A stretch of DNA of 34,406 bases from Hymenoscyphus infarciens. Lineage: Eukaryota > Ascomycota > Leotiomycetes > Helotiales > Helotiaceae. Shown here piece by piece: positions 1-9,192 of this stretch. The translations under genes and the position numbers were made by a program. Each line of letters begins with the position of its first letter. Position 1 is the first letter of the stretch. The DNA is taken from the NCBI GenBank assembly GCA_001414345.1, contig LLCB01000456.1, forward strand, positions 1 to 34,406, read 5' to 3'. Below the pieces are notes generated by a model. That model saw only the letters and a list, made by a program, of their open reading frames with translations. It did no database searches and had not been told where the DNA came from.

Positions 1-1140
1 AGTATTTAACTATATAAAATATATATATATTTAATAGATAAATTAAGTATTTAGAGTTATAAGATATATTAAGACTTTAGTTTAAATATTTATTTAATTA
101 ATAAATAAAGTAGCTAGCTTCTTAAGTTATATAGAAAAATAGTTAATTATTTATCTATCTAATAAATAAATATAATAATTCGCTTTTTAATATAATAATA
201 AAACCTTACTTTAAATATCTATTTAATAGATAATTATAGTTATTTCTTTTATAAGTTAAATATAAAAACCTTTTATTTACTATATATTTAATAAATAAAT
301 ATAATTATAAGCTTTATATACTAAAGATATAGACCTCTTTATATATTATTTAAGCTATAACTTTAGTCTTTAGTATTTTCTCGAATTATCTATTAAATAG
401 ATAATACGTTGTATAGGACCTTATAGCTCTCTAAGAGTCGTATCTTATCGTAACGCGCGGCCTTTATAAGAGCGTGTTAGAGTAGGCCGCGTATACGTGC
501 GGTGAAAAGAAAGAGAATTTAAATTAAAAACCTACTTATAGAAAGTATACTTTTTGATTTATAACTTACGAATTTTTATTTTTTAATTAGTTATTTTAAC
601 TTTTTAATATATCTAGAATATTATAATTATTATTTAATAAAAGTAATAATTAGATTAGACTAGATAAATAGCTAGTAATCTACTCTAATTAACGCTTTTT
701 AGTCGATAGTTATAATCGAATCTAATTCAATTACGTTAATCAGATTAATAATTAATTAATTGATTAATAGATTAAGACAGCACGTGACCAGCTCGGGGCG
801 GGGTAGAAGCACGGGCCGATGGCTCGGAGTGGCGTCGGAGTAGAGTATCGGTATCTCGGGATCTTAAGCGAGACCTTCTAAGCAGCTTTTTTGCTAAGTA
901 GCGTTTTAAGCTTTAATAAATTAGCTATTAATTATTTACTAATATATATAATTACTAACTTTAAGCTTTATAAATGTTATAAAAATTTTAAACTACTTTA
1001 TTATTAATTAGTCTATATATATATATAATTATATAGTAAGTAATTATATTAGTCGAATTAATTATAATTAATCAAACTCTACTAATCTAATCTAATCTAA
1101 TTAATCAGATTACTAAGTAGTTAATCGATTAATTTGTTCT
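1..1140. repeat. RIP-mutated AT-rich repeat block, left edge
   Basis: Almost pure A+T with scattered CT, CC and CG. CA and TG are nearly missing over long stretches, and no open reading frame survives. This is what RIP leaves of a duplicated transposon. Two short GC-rich patches, about 455-505 and 776-846, keep CA/TG and stand out sharply. A short run of four TCTAA-like units lies at about 1083-1101. No element ends could be defined, so the family is unknown. Confidence 0.75.
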
Positions 1141-2091
1141 TACGCTATTAACACTTACTCTTTTCAAACTTTCATACTTTTAGACTTTTAAACTCTAAAG
1201 AAAATTAATCAGGAGGAACTTAGCTCTTCGCCTCAACTCTGTATTGTTTAGAAACACCGCGCAACAAGCTATTCAAGTTAGAATGGATAAGTGAACATAA
1301 GGAGAAAGCCTGGCAGTAAAACAGCCAATGATACCCGCACGTGTTTTGAAGCTGACTAGGTCCTAAAACGGGTGTGCGGGTTGATCCACAATCATACCAC
1401 CTCAACATTTTCTTAGCGGTAAGAACAAGTAAACAAGCTTTCTTAATATGTCTCTCTTAGAATATCCCAATCCACAAAAAGTCAGACAAATAGAAATAAA
1501 GAGATCCTCGGGGTCTCAAAATTCTTAATCTCGCAAACATAAAGAAAAAGAGAGGGTCCACTGACCGCTACTTGGCTCGCTGAATCACAGCCGTTCAACC
1601 CTCACTCGCACAACACGATTCACTCTTCCACAACACAATAGATAAAGACCATCCCAAGACAACAATCGAGCAAATTAATCATCGCAAAAATTCAACGTTT
1701 ATACTTTTTGATCCACGAATGCCGAGGCAGATCCCTTGGCTTACTGTGCCCTCGGCTTTTCCGGTGACAAAGTGACACATGACCGTTGTTCCCCACCCAA
1801 AGAAACGCCCCCATGCAAAAGAGTCAAAAGGAAAAAAACCACAAATTCTGTAGTGGGGAACCCATCTTCCCTTCCTTTTTCATAAACAAAAGAAGTGACG
1901 CCCAAGAAATAAATTAGGTTTGTTCGCGAACCGAGTCTTAGCTATGGTTTGATCTCTAGTTTCATGACAACGAAGAGCCAAGATATTTCAGATCTGGTTT
2001 GACACGACGCGCCGAGATCTGTATAACAGTATCTAGATCTCCTCGCATTGACGGGCGTGAAAAGGGAGAGGGGAATTGTTTGGAGGAAACA
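1141..2091 (+). promoter_or_regulatory. 5' flank and probable leader of the HET gene
   Basis: Ordinary base composition returns here, with CA and TG common. No convincing coding region is seen on either strand. A 62-codon minus-strand frame at 1220-1408 has no recognisable motif and is taken as chance. The stretch presumably carries the promoter and 5' leader of the gene starting at 2092, but no unambiguous TATA or CCAAT arrangement was identified. Confidence 0.35.
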
Positions 2092-4026
2092 ATGATGAAA
2101 TATCCGCAAATCGATCACACAAAAAATGAATTTCGCCTTTGTTCAATCGATGTCCCCGACGACCCGGGGATGTCAATTCGGGTCACGACACGAACCACCG
2201 GTCTCGCCATTTCTTCAAGACCAAAATTCAAGGCGCTTTATGTGGGATTCACGAGCGAGGATTATGATCGTCGATCGTTGATTTTGAATGGTTCACGTGT
2301 ATTTGTTACGAAACATTTGGATACCGCACTTCGACTGCTGCATCATCATGAGCAGCAATCCGCATGGGTAGAAGACCTTTGTGTGAACCAGGACGACGAG
2401 GAAGAGAAGACCCAGCAAGCGACTTTAATCGCGAAGATTTTTGCGGCAGCTGATGAGCTGTTCGCTTGGGTGGGTGATAGTTCGAGGTGGACGAACGGGG
2501 CATTGAACTTTTTGCAAGCTTGGGCGAAAGTCGAGTGCGATTTTGAAGATGTGACTCAACTTCAGGCTCTGATGAAGATGCCCGAGTTATGGAAGAGGCA
2601 AAGTTGGCAGCAAGCCGACGATTTGTTTGAGATGCCATTTTGGAAACAGAGATGGGTTTTACAACAATTGGTTGTGGCTCGTCAATCTGCCCTTCTTTGT
2701 GGGAAGAAGAAGATTCCTTTCGATGCTTTGGAGAAAGTAGTCGAAATGTGGAAGACGTTGGAAGAACCCCGATTTGCTAAAATTATCGGGAACAACATAA
2801 ACGCAATGGCACCCGCCGTAGCAGCATCCAGAAGACTGCGTTTGCACTCTAGCTTGCTATCTAGGCGGAAAACACCAGGTTATTGGCCTGGAGTTCTGAA
2901 TTTGGTTGAGTTGTGTCAAGACACTCAGATTTCGAACTACTCCCCGGCTCAATTGACGACACTTTCGAGGAAAACAGGCAAATCGGACGATATTGCAGAC
3001 GACATCAGATGTGTGAGAAAGATGCTTATCGATTTTGCGGCGGGGAAAATTAACGACTGCGACGATCTTAAGATTTTGGAAAGAGCAGGTATTGCGGATT
3101 TGGATGCAGTGGAGAGATTTGATCTTCCGTCTTGGGTGCCAACCTGGGAGAAAGGGGCATCTTCCCCTTTACGAAGCCTATACGATGCATCTGGGAATTC
3201 TAAAGCAGTACGGAACTTCGGAGAAGATGAAGTACTCGGGGAGCAGAATGTTCTCCGATTCTTTGCGACTGGAGTCAGGTGCGGAACAGTACTGGAAGTG
3301 GGCTCTGCAGAAACCATGGCAGAAAACCCATTCCGCATGCTTGGAGGCGAGTACAGGAAATATAGGTTGAATCAAAAGTATCCAACTGGGATTCCTGGAC
3401 TTCAAGCAATCTTCCGAACAATGATCTTGGATCAAATTCCGGGAGTGGAGAGTAGATTGATCCCAGCAAGAAAAGAGTTCTTTGATCTCGCTGCCGGGTT
3501 TTTGTACATGCTGCAGTTCATGAACAAGAAAAGTCCTGAAGATTTGTTAAAATCTGTCTTAGAGCAGGAGGCGGCGATAGCAAATAAAGATGGCAGTATT
3601 CCGGATTATGCGGAATCATTCATGAAATACAGCGAGAGAACAGTAGAGAGTAGGAACCTCGGTCTGTCCGAAATCCTTGAACTATTCCTGGGATCAACAC
3701 CGGCATCAGTCAACTGGCCTGAAGAACACGACAATCAACGAGGATTCGAAAACACCATGGCCTTCCTCGCCGAGGCAGCCAGTTGCCTGAAAGGCAGAAC
3801 AATGTTTGCACTCAACAAAGGCTACTTTGGTGTTGGTCCTCTCGGCACACAGCCTGGGGATATGGTGTGTGTACTCTGGGGATGTGATGTACCAGTTGTT
3901 GTTAGAAGGCTTGAGGACCACTACGTCCTTGTTGGGCCTTGCTTCGTCCTCGGGTTCATGGATGGGGAAATGAGGGCAATGGTTGATAAGGGGCTGAGGA
4001 AGGAGAAGATATTCAATTTCAGGTGA
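2092..4026 (+). CDS. HET-domain (heterokaryon incompatibility) protein
   Basis: Intronless, 644 residues. HET-domain proteins act in fungal non-self recognition and can trigger incompatibility cell death; which partner this one senses cannot be told. The reading frame stays open upstream to a TTG at 1999, but the first ATG is 2092 (a second is 2095). That start gives the usual family opening, a Y-P-x-L/I-like segment followed by an RLC strand. Family marks follow: WVEDLCVNQDD at residues 92-102 (canonical WIDALCINQ), FAWVGD near 124-129 (canonical WLG), PFWKQRWVLQQ about 180-190, DLPSWVPTW at 344-352, and the C-terminal GYFGVGP (577-583) and VGPCFVLGFMDGE (614-626). Oddities: the hallmark ALSYxWG reads ALYVGF (48-53), lacking the Ser and the Trp, and the usual DPRDKIYALLGL segment is not visible. 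The frame is otherwise intact between two transposon blocks, so it is either a divergent working member or one past its function. Confidence 0.9.
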   Translation: MMKYPQIDHTKNEFRLCSIDVPDDPGMSIRVTTRTTGLAISSRPKFKALYVGFTSEDYDRRSLILNGSRVFVTKHLDTALRLLHHHEQQSAWVEDLCVNQDDEEEKTQQATLIAKIFAAADELFAWVGDSSRWTNGALNFLQAWAKVECDFEDVTQLQALMKMPELWKRQSWQQADDLFEMPFWKQRWVLQQLVVARQSALLCGKKKIPFDALEKVVEMWKTLEEPRFAKIIGNNINAMAPAVAASRRLRLHSSLLSRRKTPGYWPGVLNLVELCQDTQISNYSPAQLTTLSRKTGKSDDIADDIRCVRKMLIDFAAGKINDCDDLKILERAGIADLDAVERFDLPSWVPTWEKGASSPLRSLYDASGNSKAVRNFGEDEVLGEQNVLRFFATGVRCGTVLEVGSAETMAENPFRMLGGEYRKYRLNQKYPTGIPGLQAIFRTMILDQIPGVESRLIPARKEFFDLAAGFLYMLQFMNKKSPEDLLKSVLEQEAAIANKDGSIPDYAESFMKYSERTVESRNLGLSEILELFLGSTPASVNWPEEHDNQRGFENTMAFLAEAASCLKGRTMFALNKGYFGVGPLGTQPGDMVCVLWGCDVPVVVRRLEDHYVLVGPCFVLGFMDGEMRAMVDKGLRKEKIFNFR

Positions 4027-4383
4027 AAGCTCGATTGGAAAAGGTCAAAATTTGACAGCGTAACAGATTGTAGCTTCTCTTGGAGAAGTCGGAAGTTAGG
4101 GAAGAAGCATGATGTGAAAGCCAGGAGGAAGAAAAGATACCCAAATAGAAGAAGCAGAGATGTAAAGAAGCCCAAAGACGGCGACATCCCCCCCTCACTG
4201 TAGCTTCCTGTCAGTTGAGGGGCGGCAGGCTAGCATTAGTAATCTAACTTCGGTAGCTAAAGTCTACGGGTAATAGAAATCACTCATTACCACCACCTAA
4301 TGAAACGTGTGAACCCGACTATAGGGTTATGAACTTTACCATCCATTGCATTTGTTCTCACTTACAAAATCTACAAAATGCTA
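4027..4383. other. 3' flank of the HET gene, no gene seen
   Basis: Ordinary composition, carrying the 3' untranslated region of the HET gene and intergenic sequence up to the TA at 4382-4383, where element A begins. No coding sequence is recognised. Confidence 0.5.
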
Positions 4384-4413
4384 TCCCTTCAGTTATCCTT
4401 ACACCCCACGTGA
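4384..4413 (+). repeat. Left terminal inverted repeat of element A
   Basis: Begins TCCCTTCAGTTATCC directly after TA 4382-4383 and runs into a CACGTGA. It is largely unmutated and is the best available guide to the original end sequence of this family. Confidence 0.75.
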
Positions 4414-4713
4414 TTTAGTAGAACGCGGTTCTAATCTTATATTTCTAGCTCTAACGCGACTAAATATTTAAATTATTATCTTATTCTTTAAACTTTACTA
4501 AAGTAAATAGATGTAGAAATTAAATAACAATTTACCTATAATCTTATATTTAAAAAGCTCTACTAAAAAAATCATTATTTTAGCGTAAGTTAGCTTATAA
4601 TATAAGTATATAAGCTAAGTTTCTCTTATCTACTTCTACTACTTCTACTACTTCCACCGCCTCTTTTATACTCTTATATCCTTCTTTTTAATTAATATAC
4701 CTTTTCTAGTATA

Positions 4714-4995
4714 AAAAAGTCTACTAAAAGAGCTCTAAAAGCTACTAAAAAAGTCCTTAAAAAGAAGGTCTCTTAAGTACGCTCTATAGACGTGTTTCTT
4801 AATAATAAGTATAATTCTAAGCTTCTTGAAAAAGATATTAACCTTATATATATAAATAATACTAATAATAATAAGAGCAAAGAAATAGAGAATATTATAG
4901 AGAATAATTTAGTATTATTATCTATACTAAACATCGCGTATATAAGAGAGCCTTCTAAAAGTCTACTATATATACTAACTTCTATATATATATAA
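4714..4995 (+). pseudogene. RIP-broken N-terminal coding remnant in element A
   Basis: One frame runs from 4714 to 4995 with a single TAA at 4774. It is Lys/Arg-rich at first (KKSTKRALKATKKVLKKK), then VFLNNKYNSKLLEKD after the stop. The same frame, with the TAA at the same place, is seen in element B on the minus strand near 31800-31880, so this was probably part of the transposase reading frame before mutation. A basic N-terminus would fit a DNA-binding protein. No catalytic triad was recognised, and the rest of the gene is not readable. Confidence 0.4.
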
Positions 4996-7140
4996 GTATA
5001 TAAAGGACTACTTATAAATAAGATAGATTAAATATATATAAGAATATACTAATAATAACGAACGTTCTTAAGTTTATACTATTATATTAAGAGACTTCTC
5101 TACGTCTATCTTTCTTACTTTTATCTTCGAATTATATAAAACCGATTAAGTTTTTTAGTCTCTTTTTTACTACTAGGATTCTTTATATAATATCTAATAA
5201 TACGAATATATATATAGTAGTATCTATACTAAATCGCTCTAGTACGCGCTCTTAGAAAAATATATTAGTTTTAGAGCTTAAAGTCTTCTTTATAATTATA
5301 ATATACTTTAGTATAAGGAATATATAAGAAGAGCTAGAACTTTAGAGAGAAGAGAGTAGAGGCTTCTATCTACTACTTTAATTTATATAAAAGTATAGAT
5401 ATAAAGAGCTTAAGTCTTATCTTTATATATTCTATTCTTCTACTAATCTAAAAGAGAATTAGTATATAAAGCTATTACTACTTTTTAAGTATTTATAGGC
5501 TATATTTAAGAGATATATCTGTCTATTATAAAACGTATCTATTAATAAGATAACTATAAGGTTTAAAAGAAGATCTAAGTATATATTAAAGCATAAGTAT
5601 AAAGAGATATAAAAACTAGGCTTTATATTTTATAGAATATATATATAGCTTTCTCTTCTATTCTTATACTTATAAAACTATAGAATTAGTCTAAAAGAAT
5701 AGTCTTATATCTACTAGTAAATTATAAAATTTTCTAACTTTACTTCTTCTAGTTTAATAGATTTTAGTATAACTCTAGCTAATATTCTTATCTATAGATT
5801 TAATAGTATATTAACTTATAAAGTTACTTCCTTATCTATCTTACTAATTTATAATATATATAGATAATTTCTTCTTATTACTAGAATTGTTTAATAAGCT
5901 TCTTAAGCTTAGTATTAGTATAGTAGAAACTTACTATACTTATATTATTAAACTACTCTTTCTATATCTAATTAAGACTTAAAAGAAGAAGATTAATAAT
6001 ACTCTCTTATAATCCTAGAATATATAATTCTAGAAGTTATAAGAGAAGGTTATTATTACGGTTTCTAGTATATAATAAGATAATCTTATAAATCAAATCG
6101 TTCTAGTATACTATTAAGTTTTAGTCTTTATATAGTAAGATAATATACTAGTATTAATACTTTTTATAATATATACTAATAAGAAGTATAATTAGTAAAA
6201 GCGATAATATCTACGCTAATCTAGTACTATAGTAAATAAGATTACTTATAAGCCTTTTATCTACTAATTATCGCCTTTACTACTACTATTATTAGAAGTC
6301 TAAAAGGTATATAAACTAAAACCTTAATATACTATAAACTTCTACTAAAATCTACTAATTCTACGCTTTATTAATAATTATAATAAGTAGATAAGAGGAG
6401 TAGATATTATAGATTAATTATATAGAAACTATAAAACCTAGTAAACTTAGTAGAAGATATAATAGTCTTTATTTTATTAGCTTATAGATATTATTATAGT
6501 AAATTCTTATTTACTTTAGTATTAGAATAGAAGTAAGTATATCTAATTAGATAAGAGATATATACTAATATTTAGTATAGATTCTACTCTATAATTCTTA
6601 TATAAAATCTTCTAATTATCGCTTATATACTCTCTACTTGAAGACTTCTAGTCTATATGCTAATTTATTTATTTTAATAAAAGAGATAATATTATAAAAG
6701 CTTAAAAGTAATACTCTATCTATTTTTATACTTAGTATATAGCTTCTACTAAAAGATTATATTATTAGTATAAGATATAAAGAGATAAACTTTTATATAA
6801 ATTACTCTTAAAAGAAGTATATCTATCTTATCTACGTTAAACTAAGAGCTAGTATAAGTAGTATAATATATCTATTTATAATAGTAATTAGCTATATTAA
6901 AAAGAATTCTATAAGATAGAAGTTATTAAGAATATAAAAAAGTAAGAGAGATTAAATAAAGAGGTAGAAAGAGACGTATCTCTACTATATATAAAGTAAG
7001 TATAAATAGCTTTAATTTAGATTTTAATATCTTAGTACTTCTAAACTAGCTTAGTAGTATTATAGTTTAAAGCTATCTAGATTTTAGTCTAAAACTACTC
7101 TAAATAAGAGTAGTTCTAAACTAGACTATTAAACGCGTCT

Positions 7141-7170
7141 ATACGTAGAGTATAATAATAACTAAAGAGA
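7141..7170 (-). repeat. Right terminal inverted repeat of element A
   Basis: Ends ...AACTAAAGAGA followed by TA at 7171-7172. Its reverse complement begins TCTCTTTAGTTATTA and matches the left end apart from transitions. Confidence 0.75.
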
Positions 7171-7730
7171 TATAACCTCGGTCTTAGACTCGAAGTAGAC
7201 TTAGAAGAGAATATAATTTTATTAGAATATCGCGATATATATCGTATAATAAATATCGTAAAGAATATTATTAAAAAAGTAATAATAATCGAGAAATATT
7301 AGCTTTTTAACGCTAGTGCCTTATAGTACTAAAGAGCTCTTATATAACTTATATTTCCTTTTTAAAAATCTACTTTATTATCTTAAAAGTTATTATATAA
7401 ATTATAAAGAATATATAATAAGACGTATAATCTCTTAGAGTTATTAATAATTAGAATTTACTAGTAAATTATCTAACTTTATCTTCAAAAACTAAGACTA
7501 AGTATATTATCTATTAGATTAATAATTTTCCGCTAATAATTAATATATTATTAGTTATTCTTAGAAAGCTAGTATTACTTAATACGATATAATAAATATC
7601 GTAGACTCTCTAATATATTACTAGTAATATCGCTGTCTAAGTCTTATAAGTAGAAAGTTAGTATAGCGTAGACTATATAGAGCTAGCGTATCGACCTTTT
7701 TTTTACGAATATATTTTACTATATTTCGTA
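7171..7730. repeat. RIP-mutated sequence between elements A and C
   Basis: AT-rich, with CA/TG nearly absent and no readable frame. It includes two near-copies of a GATATAATAAATATCGTA-like string (about 7240 and 7588). It is probably the remains of another repeat into which A and C inserted. The family is not recognised. Confidence 0.6.
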
Positions 7731-7916
7731 CTATAGATATATAAAAAGAAGTAAGCTCGAGCCTTAGAAAAGCTAGGTTATAACGTTATAACTAGCTCTT
7801 CTAAGAGCTATATAACTCGTCTAACGTTAGTATAATTACGTTGCCTTTTAAGCTTTATTAGTATATAAGAGATTACGTATATAGTTAGCTTTTAATAGTA
7901 TTTATAGAAACGTAAC
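7731..7916 (+). repeat. Left arm of element C (RIP-mutated)
   Basis: Inverted partner of 8558-8736. Differences from the right arm are overwhelmingly C to T and G to A, and concentrate where the right arm keeps CA or TG. Confidence 0.8.
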
Positions 7917-8116
7917 TAAGAGAACTAAAAAGAATTATATATTATTTAATTAAATATATATCTATATATATACTTTTAGTAGATAATAGAATATAAGGCT
8001 TAAAATAGATAAGTTTTAGTAATATTTAATATATAATAGAATAAAAGTATTATATTTTAAATAATTAATAAACTAGAAGTATATAAGTAATTAACTAAAT
8101 ATTTAAAATTATTAAG

Positions 8117-8545
8117 TTAAAGAAGACTTTTAGTCTATTCTATATTAAAAGTAGATAGGTATTAATCTATAATAGACTAAAAGTCGATAGTTTTTAGACT
8201 ATTAGAGACTAAAAGTAAATGGTTTTTAGCCTATTATAGACTAAAAGTAGATGGTTTTTAGTCTATTATAGACTAAAAAGAGATAAGTAAATAAATAACA
8301 TTATATTAAAGAAGACTTTCAGCCTTTTATATACTAAAAGTAGATGCTTTCTAGTTTATAATAGACTAAAGTATATAAGTAAATAAATAATTAAGTAAAA
8401 AGATTAAGTTAAAGAAGACTTTTAGTCTCTTAAATACTAAAAGTAGATAGTTTTTAGTTTATAATAGACTAAAAGTATAATTAAAAAGATTATATTAAAG
8501 AAGACTTTTAGTCTATTATATACTAAAAGTAGGTATAATAGGTTT
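8117..8545. repeat. Cluster of short palindromic repeats inside element C
   Basis: A cluster of units built on TTTTAGTCTATTATAGACTA, each nearly its own reverse complement, separated by AAAGTAGATGG-type spacers. A longer leader, TTAAAGAAGACTT, recurs at 8117, 8306, 8409 and 8495 at uneven spacing (189, 103 and 86 bp). This looks like subterminal repeat expansion in a DNA transposon. There is no CRISPR-like constant spacing. Confidence 0.65.
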
Positions 8546-8557
8546 TTAGTCTTTTTT

Positions 8558-8736
8558 GTCACGTTTCTATAAATACCGTTAAAGGCCGATTATACACGTG
8601 ACCCCCTACGCGCTAATAAAGCTTAAAAGGCGACGTGGTTATACCGACGTTATACGAGTTATATAGCCCTTAGGAGGGCAACGTTATAACCTAGCCCTCC
8701 TGAGGCTCGGGCTCACTTCTTTTTATATGCCTGTAG
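8558..8736 (-). repeat. Right arm of element C (essentially unmutated)
   Basis: Keeps CA, TG and GC-rich strings such as CACGTGACCCCC and CTCCTGAGGCTCGGGC, unlike its left partner. It directly abuts the SDR island. Confidence 0.8.
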
Positions 8737-9192
8737 TGATATTTCTGCGTTCGTCGGTGTGGAGCCGCATGACTGATTCGTCAATTGAAGATTGCAGTCA
8801 TCCCGAAACCAGACTAACCCCAAATCGTATTTGAGGTTCACCCATTGGTCTCCGGCGGTCAGCAACAAAGAATGTGTTTCTGTTAATGATGGAATTATGA
8901 AATCATGATTTCCATGGGAATCAATTTAGGAGGCAGTCGTTGTCCGCGGAAAGAGTTGTAAAATCCGGGGAACGAGTTGTAAAATCCGTTAATACCTCCG
9001 GCAAGCCCGTGATGACGAAAAGGATTGAAAGGATTGACCGGGTCCATCTCAGAAGCAGAGGAGGATATATATTGATGGCCCTCGTAGCCTCTTAAATTGT
9101 GGACACAACAAGTTTTCAAGACTTTCAAACCTTCAATCTCAAAACCAACCACGAGCCTCTAGGCATCCCAAACACAAAAACATACCTTCAAC
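8737..9192 (+). promoter_or_regulatory. 5' flank of the SDR gene, with TATA-like site
   Basis: Ordinary composition. A TATATAT at 9066-9072 is followed by a CA-rich stretch typical of fungal transcription starts and leaders (about 9100-9190), and the ATG at 9193 sits in a CAACATG context. A 21-bp unit containing GAGTTGTAAAATCCG occurs twice (8953 and 8974). The minus-strand frame covering it (8895-9152) encodes a small heptapeptide repeat but has no recognised homology and is not called as a gene. Confidence 0.4.

Larger units (their letters stand above)
4384..7170 (+). mobile_element. Element A: RIP-mutated Tc1/mariner-type DNA transposon
   Basis: 2,787 bp bounded by about 30-bp terminal inverted repeats (4384-4413 and 7141-7170) and flanked on both sides by TA (4382-4383, 7171-7172), the target duplication typical of the Tc1/mariner superfamily (including Fot1/pogo in fungi). 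The two ends differ at about 8 of 29 positions, nearly all as C/T or G/A changes, as RIP would produce. The left end, next to the HET island, is hardly mutated, while the interior is. Its first 430 bp and last 180 bp reappear in reverse orientation in element B (31495-32221), which supports these limits independently. The transposase itself cannot be read through, so the family assignment rests on the ends, TA and size. The size is larger than a typical Fot1-like element of about 1.9 kb. Confidence 0.75.
7731..8736. mobile_element. Element C: non-autonomous element with long inverted arms
   Basis: About 1 kb with inverted arms of roughly 180 bp (7731-7916 and 8558-8736) that align along their whole length. 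Between them lie about 640 bp of AT-rich sequence with short palindromic repeats and no coding capacity. The left arm and the interior are RIP-mutated; the right arm, next to the SDR island, is not. The outer base of each arm reads CTATAG (left) against CTACAG (right, reverse complement). The flanks are TA on the left and TG on the right, so a TA target duplication is possible only if one flank mutated; this is not settled. It resembles a foldback or MITE-type element. Its autonomous parent is not in the window. Confidence 0.7.

Noticed and set aside
1083..1101. TCTAA repeats as a telomere-like tract
   Set aside because: Too short, not the TTAGGG repeat of filamentous fungi, and flanked by ordinary RIP-type sequence.
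1220..1408. 62-codon minus-strand frame
   Set aside because: No motif, no supporting context, and it lies in the 5' flank of the HET gene.
1999..2091. N-terminal extension of the HET frame to a TTG at 1999
   Set aside because: Nuclear fungal genes rarely start at TTG, and the ATG at 2092 gives the normal family start.
8117..8545. Repeated short palindromes suggesting a CRISPR array
   Set aside because: Spacing is irregular, the intervals are themselves repetitive, the setting is eukaryotic and the array lies inside a transposon with inverted arms.
8895..9152. 85-codon minus-strand frame with a heptapeptide repeat
   Set aside because: No recognised homology; it overlaps the probable promoter and leader of the SDR gene.
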